A DNA stretch of 64,000 nucleotides from positions 186,001 to 250,000 of the forward strand of contig NZ_JBHZSP010000001.1 in assembly GCF_043643765.1 (NCBI RefSeq). Direction: 5' to 3'. The stretch comes from Marinomonas posidonica_A. Lineage in GTDB: Bacteria; Pseudomonadota; Gammaproteobacteria; Pseudomonadales; Marinomonadaceae. The notes beneath the pieces were generated by a model that saw only the letters and a list, made by a program, of their open reading frames with translations, ran no database searches and was not told the origin of the DNA. Shown piece after piece: positions 8,645 through 16,182 of the stretch; position 1 is the first letter of the stretch, and each line of letters starts with the position of its first letter. The position numbers were made by a program, and so were the translations under genes.

Positions 8645-8720
8645 AAATCTCTTGTTCCTTCCCCTTATGTCTTCAAGGGGAAGGCTAGGATGGGGTTAGC
8701 CCAGCAACCTCAAACGAACT
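8645..8720. repeat. Last 98-bp repeat unit, truncated
   Basis: A final copy of the 98-bp unit with its hairpin, ending near ACGAACTTA, after which repeat similarity stops. Confidence 0.75.
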
Positions 8721-8735
8721 TAGTGCTTACTACGA

Positions 8736-9127
8736 AATGTATGTATTGGTCTGACGAACTCAGCGACATCAGGTAAGCCTTTTGAACGGTCATCAAAAAA
8801 CTGCACATCTATACCGTTTATTTTTTGGATTGCCATTTTTTGGCGCGCTTTGCCTAAAAACTAATCATAGTATTGCGCGTTTGCGCTGGAAGAAAAATAA
8901 AAAGTCTTTTAGTATCAATGGATAGGGATATCCTCAGCAAAAATAACGCGCTGTGGATAAATGAAATAACGCGCATGTTCGTTATTTCAGTTTTGGATTT
9001 TGTTTATATATCGATAAAAACTTTTTATATCAATGGTTTATAAAGGTTTTGGTAAAGTCTCTGAGTTGTCTAAACGCGCATGCGCACTATTAAAATGTTA
9101 AATTTCTAAGCGAGGAAGCACAAGTAT
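8736..9127. other. AT-rich gene-free region before the cassette genes
   Basis: No gene is supported. It holds two direct repeats of AAATAACGCGC (8941, 8965), a perfect 9-bp hairpin TGAAATAAC/GTTATTTCA (8962-8989), and two related stretches ending in ATCAATGG (8899-8921, 9016-9036). A palindromic GCGCATGCGC lies near 9077. A GTTAAAT at 9097-9103 fits the GTTRRRY recombination core, but no attI or integrase gene is visible. Confidence 0.5.
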
Positions 9128-9568
9128 ATGGCTAAACCAGCACGGATGGTTATGCCAGATGAAAATGATCCACAAGCCATAGAGCTAGCAGGCAAATACG
9201 AATCAGCCTTGAAAAAGGAGTTCTATATTTGCGTTGCTCTATTAATAGTAACTTTTGGCATATTTAGTTCTTTAAATTTTGCTCCATTCATGAGGCCGAG
9301 CTTTGAAACGGCAGGCTCATGGCTTGAAAGATCGGGGGCACTAGTTGGTGTAATGGCAATGTTTATCGAGTTTCGCTCGAGACGCATTAGCAACCTATTA
9401 GATAATGTAATACCTCAACTTCCGCCATCGCTATTTCAACAAATTGACCGTTACTCTACTCATGAATCTATTATTCATAAAATAGTACTTTTTTTAGGCA
9501 TATCGGGCGCAGTTATATGGAGTTACGGCTCCCCAATACTTATTGGTATACAAAGCTTATGCGGGTAA
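9128..9568 (+). CDS. Orphan cassette gene: small membrane protein
   Basis: A 146-residue protein with three hydrophobic segments near 33-52, 66-82 and 118-138 and a charged N-terminus. GAGGAA lies 10 bases before the ATG. I recognise no family. It is markedly more AT-rich than the housekeeping genes of the window, and its stop codon is four bases from a well-formed attC site. Together these suggest an integron cassette gene acquired by transfer. Confidence 0.7.
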   Translation: MAKPARMVMPDENDPQAIELAGKYESALKKEFYICVALLIVTFGIFSSLNFAPFMRPSFETAGSWLERSGALVGVMAMFIEFRSRRISNLLDNVIPQLPPSLFQQIDRYSTHESIIHKIVLFLGISGAVIWSYGSPILIGIQSLCG

Positions 9569-9571
9569 AAA

Positions 9572-9644
9572 ATTTAACAAGGCAAGGCAAAATCGCCCTG
9601 CGGGCTGGACGCGCTAACGCGCGCCTTTGCTTGCGGCGTTAGCT
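9572..9644 (+). repeat. Integron attC recombination site
   Basis: All attC parts are visible. R'' is ATTTAAC (9572-9578) and R' is GTTAGCT (9638-9644), with TAAC pairing to GTTA. Symmetric 3-nt unpaired spacers (AAG and GGC) follow. The L stem pairs GCAAG with CTTGC and CAAA with TTTG, interrupted by one extrahelical G (9587) on the 5' arm. A GC-rich variable terminal region (9592-9625) closes the hairpin. The size (73 bp) is typical. No integrase gene is in the window. Confidence 0.85.
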
Positions 9645-9664
9645 GTATTTCAAGGAGCGATAAT

Positions 9665-10039
9665 ATTAACAAGGATAGAGTTAAACGGTTATTTATAGGA
9701 TTTCTTTTACCACCCATTCTTGGTTCATTATGTATTAGCATGATTTTTTTATTGCTAGGCAAAGTGAGTATAGCTTTTAGTGGGTTAATTCTATATATCC
9801 CGTTTGCATTTATACTCACAGGTTTTCAATCAATTGTATTTAGCTTTGTGATGGAGTTTTTTGTATTACCTAAAATTTCATATAAATATTATGTGATTTT
9901 AATCGGCCTTACTTTAGGCATATTGAGCTCATTCTTTATGGGGGCAGTGTTTTGTGTGGTTGGGGCGCTAGTTGGTGCTATGACCAGCAATTTTTTATTT
10001 GGGCGGTATAATACCGCTAACAAGCCAATAAGAGGCTGA
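9665..10039 (+). CDS. Second orphan cassette gene: multi-pass membrane protein
   Basis: The frame encodes about four hydrophobic segments and no recognised domain. An ATG at 9740 begins inside the first segment with no ribosome site. The frame is open upstream, and AAGGAG at 9652-9657 lies 7 bases before an in-frame ATT at 9665, giving an N-terminus reading (M)NKDRVKRLFIGFLLPPI, a good positively charged lead into a membrane helix. I therefore place the start at ATT, a rare start codon. A mutated ATG is the alternative. The gene follows directly on the attC site, as cassette genes do. Confidence 0.55.
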   Translation: MNKDRVKRLFIGFLLPPILGSLCISMIFLLLGKVSIAFSGLILYIPFAFILTGFQSIVFSFVMEFFVLPKISYKYYVILIGLTLGILSSFFMGAVFCVVGALVGAMTSNFLFGRYNTANKPIRG

Positions 10040-10113
10040 TAACCGTTTGTTCTGTTTCGCTTCACATTTTTAAACTAAAGTGCTCTGCCCCGTTTTTCAA
10101 CAGCTGCCACAGT

Positions 10114-11298
10114 TTAAGTCGTTTCTGTCGTTATCATTGGAAGCGACTTTCTAGCGCTGAGCCATACGCTTAACATGGCGGCAAGGATAAAAGGGATCAT
10201 TAATAAGTTGAGTATTTCCCAGCCGAAAAGATTTTGCCAGTAGCCCGCTAATACACTGCCGATCGTTGCTCCCGTGAAGACTAAAAAATCGTTTAATCCT
10301 TGTACTTTTGCTTTGTCTGCTGGTTGGTACGTTTTGGTTAACAGGGCTGTTGCGCCAATGAAGGTAAAGTTCCAGCCAATACCAAGAAAGATCAAGGCAG
10401 TCCAAAAGTACCAATAGCCTGAACCAAACTGATTTAAGACAACGCAAATCAGTAAGAGCAAACAGCCTGCTTGTATCACCTTCGTCGTACCATACTTTTG
10501 AATGAATTTTCCGGTGAAAAAAGAAGGGGCAAACATCCCTAATACATGCCATTGAATCACGGTGGCAGTATGCCCAAAGTGAAAACCATGTCCATGCATT
10601 GCTAATGGTGTTGCGGTCATGACCAGAGTCATAACGGTATAGCCAATCACACCAGACGTAATGGCGGCGAGTAAATTGGGTTGTTTTAGTAGGGTTTTAT
10701 AAGATCTTGGTGTGCCCGTTTGCTCTTCTTGCGTTGGTTGCCTAAGAGGTAACATAAGAATCAGAATGGTGGTAGCAATATACAAAACCAATAAAGCGGC
10801 GAATGCGCCAAGATATTGAGTATCCGGTACTATAAATTCAGCCCAAATAGCCATATTAGGTCCTAATATGGCGGCGATCACTCCCGCTCCCATAATTAAG
10901 CTAATGGCTTGTGGAGTTTTGTCATTAGGGGCATTTTCAATGGCGGCGAATCGATACTGTTGGCCAACACCAATGGCCATGCCTAACAGTAAGGTTGCAC
11001 AGCAAAAAAGGACGAAATTAGTCTGTTGTAACGCATAAAAGGCGGTAAATGCTCCAATTATGCCGATAAGGTTGCCAATGAAAAAGCCCTTTTTTCGGCC
11101 CACCGTTCGCATTAATAGTGCGGCTGGTAAAATGACGCCCATTAAACCTAGAAATTGCGTAGCGACAGGCAATGTTGCCAGAGATAAATTAGGAGCGAGT
11201 TGTTGTCCTATTAAAGCAGTAACAGAGACAAGTAAAATGTTGCCTGTTATTAGCAGCGCTTGTCCTAAAGCCAAACCCCAAACACTTACTCCTAACAT
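10114..11298 (-). CDS. MFS transporter
   Basis: A 12-helix major facilitator protein. The cytoplasmic loop between helices 2 and 3 has the MFS-type motif RTVGRKKGFFIGN, and a charged central loop (PLRQPTQEEQT) separates the two halves. Substrate cannot be told; drug or metabolite efflux is the usual role of such stand-alone members. Start choice: the frame opens at TTG (11346) and ATG (11343) without a ribosome site, whereas AAGGA lies 6 bases before the ATG at 11298, which leads straight into helix 1. No partner genes adjoin it. Confidence 0.85.
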   Translation of the reverse strand: MLGVSVWGLALGQALLITGNILLVSVTALIGQQLAPNLSLATLPVATQFLGLMGVILPAALLMRTVGRKKGFFIGNLIGIIGAFTAFYALQQTNFVLFCCATLLLGMAIGVGQQYRFAAIENAPNDKTPQAISLIMGAGVIAAILGPNMAIWAEFIVPDTQYLGAFAALLVLYIATTILILMLPLRQPTQEEQTGTPRSYKTLLKQPNLLAAITSGVIGYTVMTLVMTATPLAMHGHGFHFGHTATVIQWHVLGMFAPSFFTGKFIQKYGTTKVIQAGCLLLLICVVLNQFGSGYWYFWTALIFLGIGWNFTFIGATALLTKTYQPADKAKVQGLNDFLVFTGATIGSVLAGYWQNLFGWEILNLLMIPFILAAMLSVWLSARKSLPMITTETT

Positions 11299-11440
11299 AC
11301 TCATTCCTTGTGGCTGATTTATCGTTTTATTTGATTTTACCATCAAAATAAAAGAGGCAAATCAGTATAGTGTTTACCCTAGGGAAGGTGCAAATAAGTC
11401 GTCTGCACATCACTCTTCAGAGATCATTTCTCTAATAATT

Positions 11441-11480
11441 GGGGGCAGAGTAAAATTAAATATAGTTTTACTCTGCCCCC
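11441..11480. repeat. REP-like perfect palindrome
   Basis: A perfect 15-bp inverted repeat, GGGGGCAGAGTAAAA / TTTTACTCTGCCCCC, with a 10-nt loop. A degenerate second copy of the right arm follows at 11485-11510. The GGGGxCAGAGTAAAAT core resembles REP palindromes often linked to Y1 (RAYT) transposases in marine gammaproteobacteria. No such transposase is present here. Confidence 0.7.
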
Positions 11481-11561
11481 TTTAATAAATATAGTTTTAC
11501 TCAGCTCCCTATAAGACTCACAAGCTCGCTGGACAGCCTTAGACAAACAAGGAAGGACACG

Positions 11562-12197
11562 TTGAACCGTCGATATTTGCTTCTCGCTTTACCTGTATTT
11601 AGCTTTCTTTGGTTTGCCTGCACTATTTTCATAGCGGGTCACTTTTACCCAGATTACAGTCATGTTGCTCAATTTATTAGTGAATTGGGGGCAACTGGGT
11701 CGCCCTATGGGAATTATGTAAACTATTTAGGCTTTATCCCCACTGAGTTGTTTCTGCTTGGTTTTGTCTTTGTTAGTGATTCCGTATTACCTCGTACAAA
11801 ATGGAATACCATTGGGCTTATTTTGATTGCTGTCTATGGGGTTAGTCTTGGTGTCGCAGCTTTTTTTCCATGTGACTTTGAGTGTGAGCCCGATGTACCA
11901 ACACTGTCTCATCTTATTCATATGGCGTCGGCTTTTCCGGGCTACCTATGCGGGATTCTCGCTATATTCTGTATATCTTCAGCTTCTAAGTCATGGTCAA
12001 AATCAAAGACATTTAAATACACTGGTTATGTGGCAGGGATATTCGCTTTGTTCGCATTGGTAAATTTAGACCCGAGCTCAAACACAGTAGGGTTAAATCA
12101 ACGTGTTTTGGAGTTTACACTGTATTCATGGTTTATTTATTTTGGGTACTGTTTGAGAAGGAAATTGCCTAACAAAGCTATAAAAGGGGACAAATAA
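11562..12197 (+). CDS. DUF998 family membrane protein
   Basis: A 211-residue protein with six hydrophobic segments. The first helix is followed by a periplasmic stretch with YPDYSHVAQFISELGATGSP, the hallmark of DUF998 membrane proteins, and FPCDFECEPD lies between later helices. Function is unknown. The start is TTG with AGGAAGGAC 3-10 bases upstream. The C-terminus reads LPNKAIKGDK over a GCCTAACAAAGC sequence that resembles the left half of an attC site, so this could be a former cassette gene. Confidence 0.78.
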   Translation: MNRRYLLLALPVFSFLWFACTIFIAGHFYPDYSHVAQFISELGATGSPYGNYVNYLGFIPTELFLLGFVFVSDSVLPRTKWNTIGLILIAVYGVSLGVAAFFPCDFECEPDVPTLSHLIHMASAFPGYLCGILAIFCISSASKSWSKSKTFKYTGYVAGIFALFALVNLDPSSNTVGLNQRVLEFTLYSWFIYFGYCLRRKLPNKAIKGDK

Positions 12198-12242
12198 CAG
12201 CTGTATTTTTGCACTTGAGGCAAAGGCGTATTGATCAGCTTC

Positions 12243-12286
12243 GCAACCCCTTTAATCCTCTTTGGTAAGGGGATTAAAGGGGTTGC
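12243..12286. repeat. 16-bp perfect hairpin repeat
   Basis: GCAACCCCTTTAATCC and its exact complement enclose a 12-nt loop. The CCCCTTTAATCC type arms resemble the composite palindromes at 6944. It may terminate the DUF998 transcript although no T tract follows. Confidence 0.65.
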
Positions 12287-12358
12287 TCAAATTCTCGTTA
12301 TGTTGCTTACTGGTTACCTCCGGTCGATGAGGAAGTCATTTTTCAAAAGGATTAGATT

Positions 12359-12682
12359 GTGAATATCAAACATTTATATTTGTTGCTTTGCGTTGTGGGA
12401 ACCTTGGTTCCTTTAAGCCAGTTTGTTCCTTGGGTTTTGGAACATAGGGTAAATATTCCATTATTTTTCGATGAGCTTTTTCAAACAAGAATTGGTGCTT
12501 TCTTCGGACTGGATGTGGTTATTTCAGCATTGGCGCTGTTTGCTTTTATGTTTTATGAAACAAAGCAGCGCAAGATAGCCTATGCTTGGACAGCGGTATT
12601 AGGCACGCTTTGTATTGGTGTTTCTCTTGGTCTTCCTCTGTTTTTGTATTTAAGGCAGCGGAGTGTGGAGCAAGGCCATTAA
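12359..12682 (+). CDS. DUF2834 family membrane protein
   Basis: A 107-residue protein with three transmembrane segments. It has the typical DUF2834 pattern: an N-terminal helix ending in SQFVPWVLEH, then LFFDELFQTRIGAFFGLDV, a middle helix, and the C-terminal GVSLGLPLFLYLR. Function unknown. The start is GTG, with AAAAGG 8 bases upstream. It stands alone between a hairpin repeat and the GFA gene in the accessory stretch. Confidence 0.82.
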   Translation: MNIKHLYLLLCVVGTLVPLSQFVPWVLEHRVNIPLFFDELFQTRIGAFFGLDVVISALALFAFMFYETKQRKIAYAWTAVLGTLCIGVSLGLPLFLYLRQRSVEQGH

Positions 12683-12857
12683 GCCACTCGTCAACTTACC
12701 GCAGCCGTCATATTGAGTCTGTTCGTGTTTTCATAAGGATAGACATAGACTGCGCAATATTACTCATGACAGGGATTTATTTTTCAGTATTTCGTTTCCA
12801 ATTTTTGGTTCGGGATCGAATAAGCGCTAACGATTTTATATTTGGAGGTAGAGTAAC

Positions 12858-13313
12858 GTGAACAGTACATCTCATAAGGTTAAGGGACATTGCCGTTGCG
12901 GTCAGGTCACATTTGAAATGGATGCTAAGCCAATGATTACGATGGCTTGTCATTGTACAGGGTGTCAGCAAATGACGGCGAGTGCATTTAGCTTGAGTTC
13001 GTTATTTCCGAGTGCTGCGTTTTCGATTACGTCAGGGGAGCCTGTAATTGGTGGACTGCACGGCAGCACGCGTCATTTTTTCTGCGGGCACTGTATGAGT
13101 TGGTTGTTTACTCGCCCAGAAGGGATGGATGATTTTGTCAATGTGCGTTCAACCATGTTAGACGACGCAGGAAGCTATCAATCATTTATTGAGACCTACA
13201 CGGATGAAAAGTTGGCGTGGGCAGTGACCGGTGCAGAACACAGTTTTAGTCAGTTCCCGCCACAGGAAGCCTTTCCTGAGTTGCTTCAAGCCTATGCGCA
13301 AAAGCAAGGCTAA
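12858..13313 (+). CDS. GFA / CENP-V domain protein
   Basis: A 151-residue zinc-binding protein of the GFA family (glutathione-dependent formaldehyde-activating enzyme fold). Zinc ligands appear as CRCG (near 12-15), CHCTGC (near 31-36) and CGHC (near 77-80). Most members have no proven reaction, so formaldehyde metabolism should not be assumed. The start is GTG with GGAGG about 9 bases upstream. It is the last gene of the accessory stretch and has no operon partner. Confidence 0.88.
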   Translation: MNSTSHKVKGHCRCGQVTFEMDAKPMITMACHCTGCQQMTASAFSLSSLFPSAAFSITSGEPVIGGLHGSTRHFFCGHCMSWLFTRPEGMDDFVNVRSTMLDDAGSYQSFIETYTDEKLAWAVTGAEHSFSQFPPQEAFPELLQAYAQKQG

Positions 13314-13354
13314 AGATGAATACACTTGGTATGCAATAATCTAAGGGAAGATGG

Positions 13355-13663
13355 TTAGTGGCGTTCAAGTGTAATCTTAGTCTCTGATGCCTTTACTTTA
13401 ACCTTAAAGCTAGTGGTGTTCCCTTGTTTTTTATTTTTATTGGTAAATTTTGAGCCAACGAACATCATCGTTTCATCGAAATTGGTTGAGCGGTTGGAGC
13501 CAAGCATAAGGTATTTCTTATAAAGGTGGTTCTCATATGTCTTGTTAGTATATAAGCAAGGATGGCCATCCTGTCTGTCCATGTTTGTACCACATGGTGT
13601 TACTTTCCGAGAGCAACTGGTTGATGATTCAAGACCATGGCTTCTAGCGAATACGGTTATCAT
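13355..13663 (-). CDS. Small hypothetical protein, doubtful
   Basis: An open frame of 102 codons that starts inside the end of the marR gene (20-base overlap). The predicted protein is basic, has three cysteines near the N-terminus and alternating strand-like segments near the C-terminus (TSFKVKVKASETKITLE). No signal peptide, domain or ribosome site is visible. It could be a translationally coupled partner of the regulator, a shorter protein from an internal Met, or chance. Confidence 0.3.
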   Translation of the reverse strand: MITVFARSHGLESSTSCSRKVTPCGTNMDRQDGHPCLYTNKTYENHLYKKYLMLGSNRSTNFDETMMFVGSKFTNKNKKQGNTTSFKVKVKASETKITLERH

Positions 13664-14111
13664 CTAGCCAGTCTTTTAGCGTTTCAAGATGTTGATGAAA
13701 TTGCTTTAAATTCAGGTCGTCCCATTCACTAAACGTCTGAGAAATGTCCGGAAGCAGAGACTTGAAGATATCATTGCACAGTATTTGCCCTTCTTTGGTG
13801 ATGGTTAAATACCGTTTGCGTTTGTCATAGGCATCCGTTGTCGCATTTAAAAAGCCCTTATTAAGCAATGTGGTGACAATTTTTGTAATACCTGGCTGGT
13901 TCATTTCCATCACTTCTGCAAGTGCGGTGACTGTCCAACTTTTGTCTGGCTGGTGGGTAAAGTGGTTGAGCACACTGAATTGCGACAAGGTGAGTGGCAT
14001 GCCTTCAAATAGACGATTCTGACGAGTCGTCATTAATTGTTGAATGATGCTCAGTAATACGGTTGTGCGTACTTGTATTTGTTCTCGTTGATCCAGTTTT
14101 TGTTGCGACAT
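13644..14111 (-). CDS. MarR family transcriptional regulator
   Basis: A 155-residue winged-helix repressor. The DNA-binding domain spans about residues 35-110: LTLSQFSVLNHF, recognition region TALAEVMEMNQPGITKIVTTL, and wing YDKRKRYLTITKEG. The flanking helices form the dimer interface. It faces the Tat-exported flavoprotein gene across about 90 bases that contain two near-identical ATTCC-NN-GGAAT palindromes, so it most likely represses both its own gene and that neighbour. The inducing ligand is unknown. Confidence 0.92.
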   Translation of the reverse strand: MSQQKLDQREQIQVRTTVLLSIIQQLMTTRQNRLFEGMPLTLSQFSVLNHFTHQPDKSWTVTALAEVMEMNQPGITKIVTTLLNKGFLNATTDAYDKRKRYLTITKEGQILCNDIFKSLLPDISQTFSEWDDLNLKQFHQHLETLKDWLDDNRIR

Positions 14112-14133
14112 AAAAATAATCTCTTGTATATGT

Positions 14134-14166
14134 ATTCCGGGGAATGTAATGTTTATTCCTTGGAAT
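14134..14166. promoter_or_regulatory. Paired operator for the MarR regulator
   Basis: Two 12-bp perfect palindromes, ATTCCGGGGAAT (14134-14145) and ATTCCTTGGAAT (14155-14166), are centred 21 bases apart, about two helical turns. They lie 22 and 43 bases upstream of the marR start codon and upstream of the divergent flavoprotein gene. Placement and spacing fit dimer sites of an autoregulating MarR protein. Confidence 0.72.
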
Positions 14167-14201
14167 GTATATTAGCACGTCAATCAGTGGAGAGACTAGC
14201 C

Positions 14202-15368
14202 ATGAATCGTAGGAACTTTATCAAAATCATTGGAGCGGGAACGGGTGGGGTGGTATTGAGCAGTCATTTGACAGGGTGTGACGTTGCATTAGATAACCAA
14301 GCTTTCGGTTGGAATGGTCCTGATAAATCGATACAGGATATACGAATGCAGGTGCTTGCTTATGCCATGCTTTGCCCTAATCCACACAATATTCAACCTT
14401 GGATGATTCGCCTGACCGGATCGGATAGCTTTAATTTGTATGTCGATCCTGAGCGGATTTTGCCCGAAACAGACCCGATTTACCGACAAATACACATAGG
14501 CCAGGGCACTTTTTTAGAAACCTTGGCAATCGCTGCGAGTGGATTAGGGTATAAGGCTGAGATGACGTATTTCCCTGAAGGAATGTACGGCAATACGGAG
14601 TTGGTTGATAAGCCTGTAGCGGGGATTAAGCTGGTTAGTGAGGCGGGAATCATTAAAGATCCGCTATTTGATTTTCTGTTACTGCGTCATTCGAATAAGC
14701 GTGAATACAGCGATTATCGAGTCGTTCAAAGCGAGCTTGATGCATTGCACGCAGCGCATCAGCGTCACAGTGAATTCTCATTAACCTTTGTGAATTCGCC
14801 ACAGGAAAAAGCGCTTCTGACACAAATACTCACTGAGGCAATGCAAATTGAAGTGGGTAATCGACAGCGTGATCTGGAAACAATCAAGATGTTCCGTTTC
14901 AATGAGGATGAAATCCGAACATTTCGCGATGGTTTTGGGGTAGCTCAAACGGGGCTGACGGGCTTCAAGAAAATCTTTGTCGAAAGCTTTTTGCTGGATC
15001 GAAAAACAGTGGAGGCTGACACGACGGAATTTGGTCAACAGAGCGTTGATATGGTGCGGAAAGTGGCTGAATCTACCAACACATTTGCGTGGATTTCGAG
15101 TCGTGGGAATACTCGATTGGATCAGGTAAAAGTAGGTCGAGATTATTGTCGTATGAATTTGCAAACGGCCTCTATGGGGCTTGCACAGCATCCAATGAGT
15201 CAAGTTTTGCAAGAGTACGATGACATGCTCGCGCTTCAGGGGGAGTTTAAAAAGCACTTTGGTATCCCTGAGTCGGAAACCGTACAAATGCTTTTCCGAC
15301 TCGGCAAGGCAGCTCCTGTTGAGCATGGTCCGAGACGATTGGTGGCTCAGATTATTAAAGTGATTTAG
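14202..15368 (+). CDS. Tat-exported Acg-family FMN-binding oxidoreductase
   Basis: A 388-residue protein related to nitroreductases (Acg family). The N-terminus MNRRNFIKIIG is a twin-arginine signal, followed by a lipobox-like LTGC, so it is probably exported folded with FMN and possibly lipidated. The nitroreductase-like core has the N-terminal CPNPHNIQPW segment, typical of FMN binding, and RHSNKREYSDY. The substrate is unknown. The frame is open upstream to 14073, but the ATG at 14202 has GGAGAG ahead and starts the signal. It is divergent from marR and probably repressed by it. Confidence 0.88.
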   Translation: MNRRNFIKIIGAGTGGVVLSSHLTGCDVALDNQAFGWNGPDKSIQDIRMQVLAYAMLCPNPHNIQPWMIRLTGSDSFNLYVDPERILPETDPIYRQIHIGQGTFLETLAIAASGLGYKAEMTYFPEGMYGNTELVDKPVAGIKLVSEAGIIKDPLFDFLLLRHSNKREYSDYRVVQSELDALHAAHQRHSEFSLTFVNSPQEKALLTQILTEAMQIEVGNRQRDLETIKMFRFNEDEIRTFRDGFGVAQTGLTGFKKIFVESFLLDRKTVEADTTEFGQQSVDMVRKVAESTNTFAWISSRGNTRLDQVKVGRDYCRMNLQTASMGLAQHPMSQVLQEYDDMLALQGEFKKHFGIPESETVQMLFRLGKAAPVEHGPRRLVAQIIKVI

Positions 15369-15456
15369 CAAGTACGATGGATCGCATGGTAAAACGATGA
15401 GTCATGAAGGGCTTGGAGATTCATCGTTAATATTTTCCATGTTTTCAATGTTCTTC

Positions 15457-16104
15457 CTAAACCATTAAGACTCCCCATAAAATGCCAGCGCCGAGTAAAC
15501 AAAAGAGCACACCGCAAAGTAGGTCTATGTAACGACTGATGTGTGCCAGTAGTACTTGGCTAGCGGGTTTGGTCAGTAGCCAAGCTAAGGCGCTGAACCA
15601 AGCAAGAGACAATCCCCAAATAATGAGTAATGCGGAGCCTTTGCCTGCCCATGACATACTGGCTGGGATTAAGCTGGACATAAGGCTGATGAAAAACACC
15701 AATGCTTTTGGGTTGAATAGGTTGGTTAGGAAGCCTTTTGAAAATGCCTGTTGTTTTTGACTTAATATCGCTTTGCTTTGTGTCTGCGAGGGGGACGGAG
15801 TTTGCTGCCAGTTTCGGTAACTGCTAATCAAAGCGCTGCTGCCTAGATACAAAAGGTAAGCACTGCCTAAACCTTGTAAAAGGTGAAATAAAGTTGGTTG
15901 CTGATGCACCAGCAAGCTGATGCCGGTAATACTAAGAACGGCGTGAGTTAAGATACCTAATGACAAGCCAAGGGCAATGTAAAAACCGGTTTGGCGACCA
16001 TAACGAGACGCGTTTTGTACCACGAGGGCAAAGTCAGGTCCTGGGCTGATTAAAGCAACAAGATGCACTAGTGCTAAGGTGAATAAGAGGGATACTTCGT
16101 TCAT
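15457..16104 (-). CDS. LysE family exporter
   Basis: A 215-residue, six-helix protein of the LysE/RhtB amino-acid export family. The N-terminal motif LVALISPGPDFALVVQN is diagnostic, and FLTNLFNPKALVFFISL is the conserved NPK segment between helices 3 and 4. It lies beside an AraC regulator on the same strand. Such regulator-exporter pairs often respond to the exported compound, but the substrate here cannot be told. It is one of three LysE paralogues in the window. Confidence 0.92.
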   Translation of the reverse strand: MNEVSLLFTLALVHLVALISPGPDFALVVQNASRYGRQTGFYIALGLSLGILTHAVLSITGISLLVHQQPTLFHLLQGLGSAYLLYLGSSALISSYRNWQQTPSPSQTQSKAILSQKQQAFSKGFLTNLFNPKALVFFISLMSSLIPASMSWAGKGSALLIIWGLSLAWFSALAWLLTKPASQVLLAHISRYIDLLCGVLFCLLGAGILWGVLMV

Positions 16105-16182
16105 TCTACTTTCTACTGTTTACTATAGGAGGAAGTTTATTATTGTTAATCTTTTCATATTGAGCTTGTAAAATATTGACGT

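Noticed and set aside
9574..9819. Minus-strand open frame of 81 codons over the attC site
   Set aside because: It is antisense to the attC hairpin and the second cassette gene and has no recognisable domain.
12167..12310. Complete attC site after the DUF998 gene
   Set aside because: The 5' half matches, but the only downstream candidate (GTTATGT at 12298) gives no L stem.
12586..12861. A 91-codon plus-strand open frame between DUF2834 and GFA
   Set aside because: It overlaps the DUF2834 gene in another frame, has no ribosome site and no domain.
14781..15371. A 196-codon minus-strand open frame
   Set aside because: It lies entirely antisense to the Acg-type flavoprotein gene, which has clear domain evidence.
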